Origin: Lentilactobacillus parabuchneri DSM 5707 = NBRC 107865
Lineage (GTDB): Bacteria > Bacillota > Bacilli > Lactobacillales > Lactobacillaceae
Assembly (NCBI RefSeq): GCF_001435315.1
Contig: NZ_AZGK01000001.1
Span: forward strand, 187,476-251,475
Length of the DNA stretch: 64,000 nucleotides
Direction: 5' to 3'
Shown here: positions 40,257-49,059 of the stretch, piece by piece
Layout: each line of letters starts with the position of its first letter
How positions within the stretch are numbered: the stretch's first letter is position 1
Translations under genes and position numbers: made by a program
The notes under the pieces: generated by a model
What the model was told of the DNA's origin: nothing
Databases searched by the model: none
The model's input: only the letters and a program-made list of their open reading frames with translations

Positions 40257-41078
40257 TTAATCTTCAAATTCCGTTGTATCCAAGTTCAGGCTTTCCAAAA
40301 TAATGGTTGCCGTTTCTTCAATGGATTTATTGGCGACATTGATGGTCAGACAGCCGATCTTTCGATACAACTTTTTGGCATACTCTAATTCAGTCTTGAT
40401 ATGTTTTGGATCAGAGTAAGGCGTGTCCGCGTTAAGCCCGTATGAAATCATGCGTTGCTTGCGAATCTTACTGAGCTTTTCGGGTGTATTCAAGAGGCCA
40501 AACATTTTATCTTTATCGATTTGGTCAACTTCTTCCGGTAACTGGAGGTCAGGCCCGATTGGCAGATTGGCCACACGTTGGTTTTGATTTGCCAAGTACA
40601 GCGAGAGTGGGGTCTTAGACGTCCGAGAGACACCAAGTAACACAATGTCGGCTTCCAAAAGGCCCTTCGGATTCTTACCGTCATCGTTTTCGACCGCAAA
40701 TTCAATTGCAGAGATTCGTTCAAAATAATTTTGGTTCAAATCATGAATCAGACCAGGGACGTGAGCCGGTTGTTGGCCGGTAACTTCTGCCAGCATCCGC
40801 ATTGGGGTTTGAACGCAGTCAAAGTCGTAAATGCCGTTTTCCTTGCAGAAATCGCGGACCATCTTACTGAGTTCAATACTGACCAGGGTGTGAAAGATCA
40901 TCGCGTGGTTGGCCAGGGCGATTTTAAGAATTCCCTTGAGAATTGATTCGGTTTGGATAAACGGGAAACGACGAATTTCAGCTTTGACATCCGGAAATTG
41001 TGACAGGGCGGTTTGGGCAATAGTTTGAGCGGTTGCGCCACTGGAATCTGAAATAATAAAAATGTTTTGTGTTTTCAT
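40257..41078 (-). CDS. ppsR: Pyruvate phosphate dikinase / PEP synthase regulatory protein (kinase/pyrophosphorylase)
   Basis: DUF299 (YqfL/PpsR) protein of 273 aa, known to inactivate PEP synthase or pyruvate phosphate dikinase by ADP-dependent threonine phosphorylation and reactivate it by phosphorolysis. Landmarks are the N-terminal IFIISDSSGATAQTIAQTAL, the P-loop-like GVSRTSKTPLSLYLA near residue 150, and NVANKSIEETATIIL at the end. Its target enzyme is not in the window. Start ATG behind AGAGGT; a TATAAT lies at 41101-41096 on the minus strand. Confidence 0.92.
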   Translation of the reverse strand: MKTQNIFIISDSSGATAQTIAQTALSQFPDVKAEIRRFPFIQTESILKGILKIALANHAMIFHTLVSIELSKMVRDFCKENGIYDFDCVQTPMRMLAEVTGQQPAHVPGLIHDLNQNYFERISAIEFAVENDDGKNPKGLLEADIVLLGVSRTSKTPLSLYLANQNQRVANLPIGPDLQLPEEVDQIDKDKMFGLLNTPEKLSKIRKQRMISYGLNADTPYSDPKHIKTELEYAKKLYRKIGCLTINVANKSIEETATIILESLNLDTTEFED

Positions 41079-41148
41079 AGCATTTGACCTCTAGAATTAT
41101 ATTTACTAATTAAATATTAACATGATGGATCAATTTTTACCTAAATCA

Positions 41149-41177
41149 TTGACGATGTATCGATTAATATGTATAAT
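41149..41177 (+). promoter_or_regulatory. Promoter of rpsU
   Basis: TTGACG (41149-41154), 17-bp spacer, consensus TATAAT (41172-41177): a strong sigma-A promoter. The 75-nt leader that follows has a small GCAC/GTGC hairpin (41200-41213). Confidence 0.85.
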
Positions 41178-41256
41178 TTACTTCGAACCGTTTTAGAAAG
41201 CACTTTTATGTGCGGATTAAACAGTTACATTTAAGCTCGGAGGGAGGGAATTTCAT

Positions 41257-41448
41257 ATGGCAAAGACAGTCGTTCGTAAAAACGAGTCTCTTGATGATGC
41301 TCTTCGACGCTTCAAACGTACAGTTTCTAAAAGCGGTACATTACAGGAATATCGTAAACGAGAGTTTTATGAAAAACCAAGTGTTAAGCGTAAATTAAAG
41401 TCTGAAGCAGCACGTAAGCGCAACAACAAAAAGAAGCGTCGTTTTTAA
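41257..41448 (+). CDS. rpsU: 30S ribosomal protein S21
   Basis: Small basic ribosomal protein (63 aa) starting [20 protein letters not shown], with the S21 signature [20 protein letters not shown] and a Lys/Arg-rich tail ending KKKRRF. ATG behind the strong GGAGGGAGGG site at 41239-41248. It is bracketed by its own strong promoter and terminator, so it is probably transcribed mostly alone. Confidence 0.98.
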   Translation: MAKTVVRKNESLDDALRRFKRTVSKSGTLQEYRKREFYEKPSVKRKLKSEAARKRNNKKKRRF

Positions 41449-41460
41449 AATGATGATTGA

Positions 41461-41502
41461 AAAGATCGGAGCCTAATGTTTATTAGTCTCTGATCTTTTT
41501 TA
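41461..41502 (+). terminator. Terminator after rpsU
   Basis: AAAGATCGGAG (41461-41471) pairs with CTCTGATCTTT (41488-41498), enclosing CTAAT/ATTAG, followed by a T-run. Confidence 0.88.
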
Positions 41503-41542
41503 ATGTTAAAATTTAAGTATTAATTGAAAAGGGGTTACTTTG

Positions 41543-41992
41543 ATGAGTGTATATGATAAATTACTTGCGGATATGAAGGATGCCATGAAGGCGAGAGATA
41601 AGGTCCGCCTCGGCGTTATCCGTGGAATCAAGTCCCAAATTATGAACGCTAAGGTTGCTGATTCGAACCATGATTTAACCGAAGAGCAGATTACCGACAT
41701 CATCATGAAAGAAATCAAGCAGCAAAAAGAATCACTTGAAGAATTTAAAAAGGCTGATCGTCAAGATTTAGTGGCTGATCAGGAAGCTAAATTAAAGATT
41801 GCAGAAGAATATGCACCCAAACAAATGTCAAACGAAGAAGTTCAAAAAATCGTTAACGAAACCATTTCTCAAGTTGGCGCTGAATCCATGGCCGACTTTG
41901 GAAAAGTGATGGGTGCGATTATGCCTAAAGTCAAAGGCCAAGCTGACGGCAGCGTCATCAATCAGATGGTTAAAAAGCAGCTGCAAAGCTAG
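41543..41992 (+). CDS. yqeY: GatB/YqeY domain protein
   Basis: A 149-aa helical protein with the YqeY pattern: LLADMKDAMKARDKVRLGVIRGI, LTEEQITDIIMKEIKQQKESLEEF, GAIMPKVKGQADGSVINQMVKKQL. The fold matches the tail domain of the GatB amidotransferase subunit and may bind tRNA; its role is not settled. A TTG at 41540 precedes the ATG at 41543; AAAAGGGG fits the ATG. It lies between rpsU and phoH in the conserved order. Confidence 0.92.
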   Translation: MSVYDKLLADMKDAMKARDKVRLGVIRGIKSQIMNAKVADSNHDLTEEQITDIIMKEIKQQKESLEEFKKADRQDLVADQEAKLKIAEEYAPKQMSNEEVQKIVNETISQVGAESMADFGKVMGAIMPKVKGQADGSVINQMVKKQLQS

Positions 41993-42065
41993 TCACACTT
42001 TAGGAATTGATCGTTTTGTGATAGTATCTGAAGAATGATAACTAATAAAAAAGGAGCTCATGTAC

Positions 42066-43031
42066 TTGGCTGATACTCAACAAGTTACAAGAGAGTTTAT
42101 TGTATCCGACCCTAACGAGTTATTACAAATCGTGGGTACTCAAGATGAGTACATCACGATTATCGAAGAGGGAATGGATGTTTCAATTAATGTGTTTGGC
42201 AATTCGCTTCGGGTCACCGGTCAAGATGAACCCGTCAGCGTAAGCCTGCACATTTTGGAGAATATTCTCTCGTTAATTCAAAAGGGAATTAATATCAACA
42301 GCAGTGACTTCATCAGTGCCATGAATATGGCAAAAAACGGCACGTTGGAGTACTTTTCCGATCTTTACAATGAAGTCCTCATAAAAGACGCAAAGGGCAA
42401 GGCAGTCCGTGTAAAAACGTTTGGTCAGCGCCAATATATTCAAGCGATTAAGCACCATGACGTCGCTTTTGGAATTGGCCCAGCCGGGACCGGTAAAACC
42501 TACCTGGCCGTTGTGATGGCAATTGCTGCGCTCAAAAAGGGAACGGTTGATAAAATTGTGTTGACCAGACCTGCTGTTGAAGCTGGGGAAAGTCTTGGCT
42601 TTTTACCCGGCGACTTAAAGGATAAAGTTGACCCTTATCTGCGCCCAATCTATGATGCCTTGCATTCGATTCTGGGTGCTGAACATACTGAGCGGCTGAT
42701 GGATCGCGGTGTAATTGAGATTGCGCCATTGGCTTATATGCGTGGGCGAACGTTGGACAACGCCTTTGTCATTTTGGACGAGGCCCAAAACACCACCAAT
42801 ATGCAAATGAAGATGTTTTTGACCCGTTTGGGATTTGGCTCCAAGATGATCGTTAACGGAGACATTTCGCAAATCGACTTGCCAAAGCACTCAGCCAGCG
42901 GCTTGGTCACAGCACAAAAGATTTTGAAGGACATTGATCAAATCGAGTTTGTCACCTTCACAGCAAAGGACGTTGTGCGTCACCCAGTCGTTGCCAAAAT
43001 CATCACCGCTTACGAAAAAAGCGGCAATTAA
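42066..43031 (+). CDS. phoH: PhoH-family ATPase / RNA-associated protein
   Basis: Cytosolic P-loop ATPase of about 321 aa, linked by neighbourhood to YbeY-dependent rRNA processing. Walker A GPAGTGKTYLAV lies near residue 140 and Walker B FVILDEAQNTT near 240, with VLTRPAVEAGESLGFLPGDL between them. The frame also has an ATG at 42060, but AAGGAG at 42051-42056 is only three bases from it. The TTG at 42066 (MADTQQV) is at the better distance. First gene of phoH-ybeY-dgkA-era-recO. Confidence 0.92.
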   Translation: MADTQQVTREFIVSDPNELLQIVGTQDEYITIIEEGMDVSINVFGNSLRVTGQDEPVSVSLHILENILSLIQKGININSSDFISAMNMAKNGTLEYFSDLYNEVLIKDAKGKAVRVKTFGQRQYIQAIKHHDVAFGIGPAGTGKTYLAVVMAIAALKKGTVDKIVLTRPAVEAGESLGFLPGDLKDKVDPYLRPIYDALHSILGAEHTERLMDRGVIEIAPLAYMRGRTLDNAFVILDEAQNTTNMQMKMFLTRLGFGSKMIVNGDISQIDLPKHSASGLVTAQKILKDIDQIEFVTFTAKDVVRHPVVAKIITAYEKSGN

Positions 43032-43061
43032 TTCTTAGAAAATAGTCGAGGATTTAGATTA

Positions 43062-43544
43062 ATGGATTTAGAAATATACGATAAGACTGAAAAAGGCGTT
43101 TCGGAAAAAGACCAAAAACTGATTCGAGACGTTTTGAATTTCGCCGGGTCTTTCATTCACCTGGCAGACAACACAGAGATGTCAGTAACGTTGGTTAACA
43201 ACGACGAGATTCACAAAATTAATCAACAATACCGTGGCGTTGATCGGGCAACTGATGTGATCAGCTTTGCGATTGAAGACGAAGCCGACGATGACTTTCC
43301 GATTGTCATGGACGAGGCACTCAAGGAATCGATCCCGGAAAACATCGGTGATATTTTTGTGTCCGTCGATAAAGTTGCTGAACAAGCAGACTACCTGGGA
43401 CATTCTTTCGAACGGGAACTCGGGTTTCTCTGCGTTCACGGCTTTTTGCACCTTAACGGTTACGATCACATGAAGAAAGCTGATGCGGATATTATGTTTC
43501 CGCTTCAAAAAGAGATTTTAAATGCCTATGGCCTCAAAAGATAA
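43062..43544 (+). CDS. ybeY: rRNA maturation endoribonuclease YbeY
   Basis: Single-strand-specific metal-dependent RNase that helps process the 3' end of 16S rRNA and clear defective ribosomes. The catalytic zinc motif HGFLHLNGYDH lies near residue 127 of 160, preceded by the family's YRGVDRATDVISFAIED. ATG start behind GAGGAT. The 3' end overlaps dgkA by 23 bases. Confidence 0.96.
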   Translation: MDLEIYDKTEKGVSEKDQKLIRDVLNFAGSFIHLADNTEMSVTLVNNDEIHKINQQYRGVDRATDVISFAIEDEADDDFPIVMDEALKESIPENIGDIFVSVDKVAEQADYLGHSFERELGFLCVHGFLHLNGYDHMKKADADIMFPLQKEILNAYGLKR

Positions 43545-43929
43545 ACAAACTCAACAACTGGATAAGAATAAAACATTCATCCAATCGCTTGGTCATGCCT
43601 TGGACGGAATTAAGCGGCTATTGTTAGAGGAGCGCAACTTTCGGTTCGACCTGATCATGGCGATTCTCGTCTTGGCCCTGGCCGTGATCATGCGGATCAA
43701 TATCAACGAATGGCTGTGGTTGTTCGCAGCTTTTTTCTCGGTGATTGGTTCAGAAGTGCTCAATACCATCGTTGAAAACGTGGTTGATTTGATCGTTGGC
43801 CACCATTTTGACGACTTAGCCAAACGGGCAAAGGATGTTGCGGCCGGAGGTGTCCTGTTGTCGGCACTCTTTGCCGTGATTATAGGGATGTTAATTTTTG
43901 TTCCCAAATTTCTCGCGTTACTAAAATAA
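43522..43929 (+). CDS. dgkA: Diacylglycerol / undecaprenol kinase
   Basis: Trimeric membrane kinase of 135 aa. In Gram-positives this family mainly phosphorylates undecaprenol and so feeds the lipid carrier pool made by UppS. The active-site pattern [19 protein letters not shown] is followed by three transmembrane helices and [13 protein letters not shown], which holds the catalytic Glu. Two ATGs (43522 and 43528) are possible; both lie within the end of ybeY. It is 13 bp before era. Confidence 0.93.
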   Translation: MPMASKDKQTQQLDKNKTFIQSLGHALDGIKRLLLEERNFRFDLIMAILVLALAVIMRININEWLWLFAAFFSVIGSEVLNTIVENVVDLIVGHHFDDLAKRAKDVAAGGVLLSALFAVIIGMLIFVPKFLALLK

Positions 43930-43942
43930 AAGGGGTAAAGTT

Positions 43943-44845
43943 ATGGATAATCCAGATTTTCATTCAGGGTTCGTGGCCATTGTCGGCCGACCAAACGTTG
44001 GTAAATCAACATTTTTGAACCGGGTCATCGGCCAAAAAATTGCGATCATGAGCGATAAGCCGCAGACCACACGAAATAAAATTCAAGGCGTTTACACCAC
44101 CAAGGATGCCCAAATTGTGTTCATTGATACGCCGGGGATCCACAAGCCACAAAACAAGCTTGGCGATTTTATGATGGAATCAGCCTTGTCTGCACTAAAA
44201 GAAGTCGACGCGGTTTTGTTCATGGTTAATGCTACCGAGCATCGTGGTGCCGGCGATAATTTTATTATCGATCACTTGAAAACCGTTGAGAAACCAATTT
44301 ATTTACTGATTAACAAAATTGACGAGATATCTCCCGATGACATCATGCCAATTATCGAGCAGTATAAGAATGCACTGCCGTTTAAGGACGTCTATCCGAT
44401 TTCTGCACTCCAGGGCAACAATGTCCCAGAGCTCATTGAGACGTTGGTTAAAACCCTTCCCAATGGACCTCAATACTATCCTGCAGATGAGGTGACCGAT
44501 CATCCTGAACGATTTGTCATTTCAGAACTGATCAGAGAAAAAGTTTTGGAACTGACCCGCCAAGAGATTCCTCATTCAACGGCCGTGGTGGTTGAAAGTA
44601 TCAAGGACGAGCAGAGCTTGTTACGGATTCGGGCAACCATTATTGTTGAACGTGATGGCCAAAAGGGAATCGTTATCGGTAAGGGCGGCGAAATGCTGAA
44701 AAAAATTGGCACTCTGGCCCGAAAAGATATCGAAAACATGATGGGCAACAAAGTCTTCTTGGAACTATGGGTGAAGGTTGTCCCACATTGGCGGGATAAA
44801 GCAAATTTGCTGAATTCCTACGGTTATCGTAAGGATAATTATTAG
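43943..44845 (+). CDS. era: GTPase Era
   Basis: Essential GTPase that binds the 3' end of 16S rRNA during 30S assembly. In 300 aa: G1 [16 protein letters not shown] near residue 16, switch region [11 protein letters not shown]3 [10 protein letters not shown]4 NKID, and a C-terminal KH domain with [22 protein letters not shown] behind AAAGGGG. It lies between dgkA and recO in the usual order. Confidence 0.97.
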   Translation: MDNPDFHSGFVAIVGRPNVGKSTFLNRVIGQKIAIMSDKPQTTRNKIQGVYTTKDAQIVFIDTPGIHKPQNKLGDFMMESALSALKEVDAVLFMVNATEHRGAGDNFIIDHLKTVEKPIYLLINKIDEISPDDIMPIIEQYKNALPFKDVYPISALQGNNVPELIETLVKTLPNGPQYYPADEVTDHPERFVISELIREKVLELTRQEIPHSTAVVVESIKDEQSLLRIRATIIVERDGQKGIVIGKGGEMLKKIGTLARKDIENMMGNKVFLELWVKVVPHWRDKANLLNSYGYRKDNY

Positions 44846-44857
44846 AGGTGAGTGATT

Positions 44858-45619
44858 TTGTCAAAGGGTCTGCGAACCGATTTTAACGGGATTTTGCTTT
44901 ATACAAAAGCTTATCGGGAAAGAGACTTGTTGGTAAAATTTCTGACCAGGGAATACGGCAAGAAGATGTTTCTTGTCCACGGTGCCAAACGGCCCAAGTT
45001 CAAGATGCGAGCCGCTATTTTACCGTTTACCTACGGGCTTTATAATGGCGACATTAAAGAATCCGGTTTGTCGTATATTTCAACTGATAAGCAACTGGCA
45101 CACTTTCAAGCGATCAGCGAAGATATTACCAAAAACGCATACGCCACTTACATTATGTCCCTGATTGACCTGGCGTTTCCGGATGGCGAGCCGATCCCCG
45201 AATGGTACGATAAGCTGTTAACCGGCTTAAACCTCATTAACGAGGGATTTGATGAACAAATCATCACCAATATTTTTGAGGTGCAGCTGCTGAACGCCTA
45301 TGGTGTCGCACCGGATTGGGTGGATTGTGTCATTTGCCACCGAACCGATTTGCCGTTCGACTATTCGGAAGCATACGGCGGCCTTTTGTGTTCGAATCAC
45401 TGGAGCCAAGACCCGTACCGGATGCATTTGGACGCCAGGACGATTTATTATCTGCGCTTATTTTCGGTGGTCGATCTGACCAAGCTCAAACATGTTAAAG
45501 TTAGTGATCAAACCAAGAAGGCGTTGCGAGAAGTGTTGGATCAAATTTATTCCCGAAGCGTGGGTGTGGTACCAAAAAGTAAGCATTTTATTGACCAATT
45601 GGGAAAATTCAAACTTTGA
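44858..45619 (+). CDS. recO: DNA repair protein RecO
   Basis: RecFOR-pathway protein that loads RecA onto SSB-coated DNA. The 253-aa product has an N-terminal OB fold (DFNGILLYTKAYRERDLLVKF) and a helical C-terminal part with a zinc-site remnant CVIC ... LLCSNH. GAGGTGA at 44845-44851 points to the TTG at 44858 (MSKGLRTDFNG), rather than the GTG at 44852, which abuts the site. It ends the phoH operon; the glyQ T-box promoter follows within 15 bp. Confidence 0.94.
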   Translation: MSKGLRTDFNGILLYTKAYRERDLLVKFLTREYGKKMFLVHGAKRPKFKMRAAILPFTYGLYNGDIKESGLSYISTDKQLAHFQAISEDITKNAYATYIMSLIDLAFPDGEPIPEWYDKLLTGLNLINEGFDEQIITNIFEVQLLNAYGVAPDWVDCVICHRTDLPFDYSEAYGGLLCSNHWSQDPYRMHLDARTIYYLRLFSVVDLTKLKHVKVSDQTKKALREVLDQIYSRSVGVVPKSKHFIDQLGKFKL

Positions 45620-45630
45620 TTTTTAAGACG

Positions 45631-45659
45631 TTGACAATTATTTTAATGTCAACTATGAT
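45631..45659 (+). promoter_or_regulatory. Promoter of the glyQS T-box transcript
   Basis: Consensus TTGACA (45631-45636), 17-bp spacer, TATGAT (45654-45659). One of the best promoters in the window. Confidence 0.85.
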
Positions 45660-45886
45660 TATTTTTGAAATAAATAATTCAACGATGACAAAAGAAATTA
45701 AATAAGCAATTTTTTAAACGAGATCAGGACAGTGTGAGCTGATTAAAATTGATTATTTAAATGGCGCTTTTCGAGTTGAACAATTAAGTGCTGGTAGCAA
45801 TACCAGAAGTAGGGTGGAACCGCGATTTCATCGTCCCTATGTTGAGTGGCTTAGTCTAATTAAGTCGTTGAACATAGGGATTTTTT
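45660..45886 (+). ncRNA. T-box leader (Gly) controlling glyQ-glyS
   Basis: AAAAG/CTTTT forms the base of Stem I, TAAATAAGCAATT pairs with AATTGATTATTTA above it, and GGC (45763-45765), a Gly codon, lies in the internal loop between. Stem III is CTGGT-AGCAAT-ACCAG (45791-45806). The T-box core AGGGTGGAACCGCG is at 45811-45824, with bulge TGGA predicting a tRNA ending TCCA. The terminator is TCCCTATGTT (45834-45843) against AACATAGGGA (45871-45880) plus six T. It accounts for the whole 296-bp recO-glyQ gap. Confidence 0.93.
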
Positions 45887-45915
45887 CATGCTTTTTAAAA
45901 TTAGGAGGAAAATTT

Positions 45916-46842
45916 ATGACTGAAAAATTATCAGTTCAAGAGATTATCTTGCGGCTGCAGCAATACTGGTCAGCACAAGGATGCATGCTGATGCAGGCGT
46001 ACGATACCGAAAAAGGGGCCGGAACCATGAGCCCTTACACCTTTTTACGTGCAATCGGACCCGAGCCATGGAACGCAGCTTACGTTGAACCTTCCAGACG
46101 ACCGGCTGATGGCCGTTATGGTGAAAACCCCAATCGTTTGTACCAACATCATCAGTTCCAGGTTATCATGAAGCCTTCTCCTGAAAACATTCAAGAGCTT
46201 TACCTCAACAGCCTCAAGGAATTGGGCATCAACCCCTTGGAACATGATATTCGTTTCGTTGAAGATAACTGGGAGAACCCGTCAATGGGCTGTGCCGGTG
46301 TTGGTTGGGAAGTTTGGTTGGACGGAATGGAAATTACCCAATTCACCTACTTCCAAATTGTCGGTGGCTTGGAAATGGATCCAGTCGCTTCCGAAATAAC
46401 TTATGGTTTGGAACGACTTTCCTCCTACGTTCAAGATGTCAACTCTGTCTTTGACCTGAACTGGGCAGATGGCGTTAAGTACGGGGATATTTTCAAAGAG
46501 CCTGAATATGAACATTCAAAGTACAGCTTTGAAATTAGTGATCAAGAGATGCTTTTAACGCTGTTTAACGACTACGAACGAGAAGCAAAGCGGTTATTAA
46601 AGCTTGATTTGGTCCATCCAGCTTATGATTACATCTTAAAGTGCAGTCATACCTTTAACTTGTTAGATGCAAGAGGGGCTGTTTCTGTGACTGAACGGGC
46701 GGGATACCTGTCCAGAATTCGAAATTTGGCGCGGTCGGTTGCCAAAGAATTTGTTGAAGCACGAAAGCGCCTGGGCTTCCCGTTGATTAAGGATGAAAAG
46801 AAGCGTCAGGAACTACTTAAAGACGATAAGGAGGAGAAGTAA
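45916..46842 (+). CDS. glyQ: Glycyl-tRNA synthetase alpha subunit
   Basis: Catalytic subunit of the heterotetrameric alpha2beta2 glycyl-tRNA synthetase. The 308-aa protein begins [19 protein letters not shown] and contains [39 protein letters not shown] and [20 protein letters not shown], all family hallmarks. The frame is open upstream into the T-box terminator, but the AGGAGG at 45903-45908 fixes the start at 45916. Its TAA overlaps the ATG of glyS by one base. Confidence 0.97.
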   Translation: MTEKLSVQEIILRLQQYWSAQGCMLMQAYDTEKGAGTMSPYTFLRAIGPEPWNAAYVEPSRRPADGRYGENPNRLYQHHQFQVIMKPSPENIQELYLNSLKELGINPLEHDIRFVEDNWENPSMGCAGVGWEVWLDGMEITQFTYFQIVGGLEMDPVASEITYGLERLSSYVQDVNSVFDLNWADGVKYGDIFKEPEYEHSKYSFEISDQEMLLTLFNDYEREAKRLLKLDLVHPAYDYILKCSHTFNLLDARGAVSVTERAGYLSRIRNLARSVAKEFVEARKRLGFPLIKDEKKRQELLKDDKEEK

Positions 46843-48923
46843 TGGCTAATAATTTCTTATTAGAAATCGGCTTGGAAGAAATCCCGGCTCACGTGGTAAC
46901 ACCAAGTATCATCCAATTAAAGAAGCGGGCTGCTGATTTTTTGAAAGAGCACCGGATTTCATTTGATCAAATTAAAACGTTTAGCACTCCTCGTCGTTTA
47001 GCTTTGTACATTACCGGCCTAGCCGATAAGCAACCTGACATCGATGAGTCAGTTAAGGGACCTGCCAAAAAGATCGCTCAAGATAAAGATGGCAACTGGA
47101 CTAAAGCCGCCATTGGATTTTCTCGTGGTCAAGGCGCGACTCCTGACGACATTACCTTCAAAGACGTCAAAGGAACGGAGTACGTTTTTGTTGAAAAACA
47201 CATTGCCGGAAAATCCGTCAAGGAAATATTACCTGGGATGAAGGACGTTGTGGTCGCCATGAACTTCCCAACTATGATGAAGTGGGGGAGTTACTCATTT
47301 GAGTACGTTCGGCCAATTAAGTGGTTGGTTGCATTACTCGACGATGAAGTGATTCCTTTCAGCATTTTAGACGTCGATACTGACCGGATCACGTCCGGCC
47401 ACCGTTTCCTTGGAAAGGACGTTTCGTTGGCAAACGCGGACGAATACGAGGAAAAGCTGACCGAACAATTTGTGATTGCGGATGCCGCTAAGCGAAAAGA
47501 ATTGATCACCAAGCAAATTAAGAAGATTGCCGAGGATAACAACTGGCAAATTAACTTGGATCCCGATCTTTTGGAAGAAGTTAACAACCTGGTTGAATGG
47601 CCAACAGCGTTTTATGGTAATTTCGAAGACAAATATTTGGCAATTCCAGACGAAGTCCTGATCACGTCGATGAAGGATCATCAACGGTTCTTCTACGTAA
47701 CCGATCAAAGCGGACAGTTATTACCACACTTTGTTTCAGTTCGAAACGGAAATGATTACGACATCCAAAATGTGGTTGCCGGAAACCAGAAAGTGCTAAC
47801 CGCTCGGTTGGATGACGCAATGTTCTTCTATCAAGAAGATCAAAAGAAATCAATTGCCGATTACGTTGAACGCCTCAAAAAGGTTAGCTTCCACGACAAA
47901 ATTTCAACAATGTACGAAAAGATGCAGCGGGTTCAAGTCATTTCCCAATACCTGGGTCAACTTGCCGGTTTGTCCGATCAAGAATTGAAAGATTTAAAGC
48001 GGGCTGCTGAAATTTACAAGTTTGATTTGGTCACCGGAATGGTCGGTGAGTTTGCGGAATTGCAAGGGGTGATGGGCGATAAGTACGCTTTGCTCATGGG
48101 TGAGACGCCAGCAGTTGCCACTGCAATTTCCGAGCACTACATGCCGATTTCTGCCAATGGTCAGCTCCCGAAGACTAATGTTGGCGCCATTTTAGCCATT
48201 GCTGACAAATTGGACAGCATTTTGACATTTTTCGCAGCCGGGATGATCCCAAGTGGATCAAATGACCCTTATGCCTTGCGTCGTCAGGCAACCGGAATCG
48301 TTCGCATCGTTGCCGACAAACAGCTGAACTTTGATTTGGATCAAACACTGGATCAGCTGATTGATTTGGAAGACCAGGCACAAGTTGCACCTAAACTGGA
48401 TATGAAAGCTCAGGTTCAAGCAGTCAGCGCCTTTGTCAAGGACCGGATTAAGCAATATTTGGATGATCTGGGTGTTCGTTATGATATTGCCGATGCGGTT
48501 ACATCAGGTGCACACACGAACATTTTATTCAATATTGCCAGTGCCAAGACGCTTCAGGACCACAAAGACGACGCTGATTTCAAGGACATCATCGAATCAT
48601 TGACCCGAGTGCAACGGATTTCGAAGAAGGGCTCATTCAAATCTGATGACTTGTCGGTTGACCCAACTTTGTTTGAAAATGATTCTGAAAAGGCGTTACA
48701 TGATGCTGTCAGCTCAGCCGTCGACGGTTATAAGAACCAAACTGCTGAAGAAGACTTCCGTCGGTTGTCGTCACTTAAAGACAAGATTAACGATTACTTT
48801 GACGCAACTATGGTGATGGCAAAAGACCCACAGCTTAAAGATAACCATCTTCGTCAGTTGACGGTCATTTCGAAGATGATCCTATTTATCGGTGACCTTG
48901 ATAAGCTGGTTGTGAAGGGTTAA
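46842..48923 (+). CDS. glyS: Glycyl-tRNA synthetase beta subunit
   Basis: tRNA-recognition subunit of the bacterial glycyl-tRNA synthetase, 693 aa. The family start [14 protein letters not shown] is followed by [22 protein letters not shown], and a central HD-like region ([23 protein letters not shown]), with a C-terminal DALR-type anticodon-binding part. TAATG coupling to glyQ ensures equal subunit supply. GGAGGAG precedes the ATG. Confidence 0.97.
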   Translation: MANNFLLEIGLEEIPAHVVTPSIIQLKKRAADFLKEHRISFDQIKTFSTPRRLALYITGLADKQPDIDESVKGPAKKIAQDKDGNWTKAAIGFSRGQGATPDDITFKDVKGTEYVFVEKHIAGKSVKEILPGMKDVVVAMNFPTMMKWGSYSFEYVRPIKWLVALLDDEVIPFSILDVDTDRITSGHRFLGKDVSLANADEYEEKLTEQFVIADAAKRKELITKQIKKIAEDNNWQINLDPDLLEEVNNLVEWPTAFYGNFEDKYLAIPDEVLITSMKDHQRFFYVTDQSGQLLPHFVSVRNGNDYDIQNVVAGNQKVLTARLDDAMFFYQEDQKKSIADYVERLKKVSFHDKISTMYEKMQRVQVISQYLGQLAGLSDQELKDLKRAAEIYKFDLVTGMVGEFAELQGVMGDKYALLMGETPAVATAISEHYMPISANGQLPKTNVGAILAIADKLDSILTFFAAGMIPSGSNDPYALRRQATGIVRIVADKQLNFDLDQTLDQLIDLEDQAQVAPKLDMKAQVQAVSAFVKDRIKQYLDDLGVRYDIADAVTSGAHTNILFNIASAKTLQDHKDDADFKDIIESLTRVQRISKKGSFKSDDLSVDPTLFENDSEKALHDAVSSAVDGYKNQTAEEDFRRLSSLKDKINDYFDATMVMAKDPQLKDNHLRQLTVISKMILFIGDLDKLVVKG

Positions 48924-48940
48924 TTCCGAAGTGTCATCGT

Positions 48941-48969
48941 TTGTACAAAATATTGATTTGTGATATTAT
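48941..48969 (+). promoter_or_regulatory. Promoter of dnaG-rpoD
   Basis: TTGTAC (48941-48946), 17-bp spacer, TATTAT (48964-48969) with an extended TGA. Transcription would start near 48976, upstream of the terminator-like hairpin at 48996. Confidence 0.65.
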
Positions 48970-48995
48970 CTAAATACGTATCGCTAGTAAAACAA

Positions 48996-49019
48996 GTCGC
49001 ACTTATTGTGCGGCTTTTT
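48996..49019 (+). terminator. Terminator-like hairpin in the dnaG-rpoD leader
   Basis: GTCGCAC (48996-49002), loop of 5, GTGCGGC (49008-49014), then TTTTT. It may stop glyS transcripts, but it lies downstream of the dnaG promoter, so it would also attenuate dnaG-rpoD. Confidence 0.75.
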
Positions 49020-49059
49020 ACAGGCATTGACTCAGTTTTAAAAGATGGGAGGCGAAGTA

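Noticed and set aside
45814-45915. 34-residue N-terminal extension of GlyQ
   Set aside because: It would be encoded by the T-box antiterminator and terminator; the ribosome binding site and family alignment place the start at 45916.
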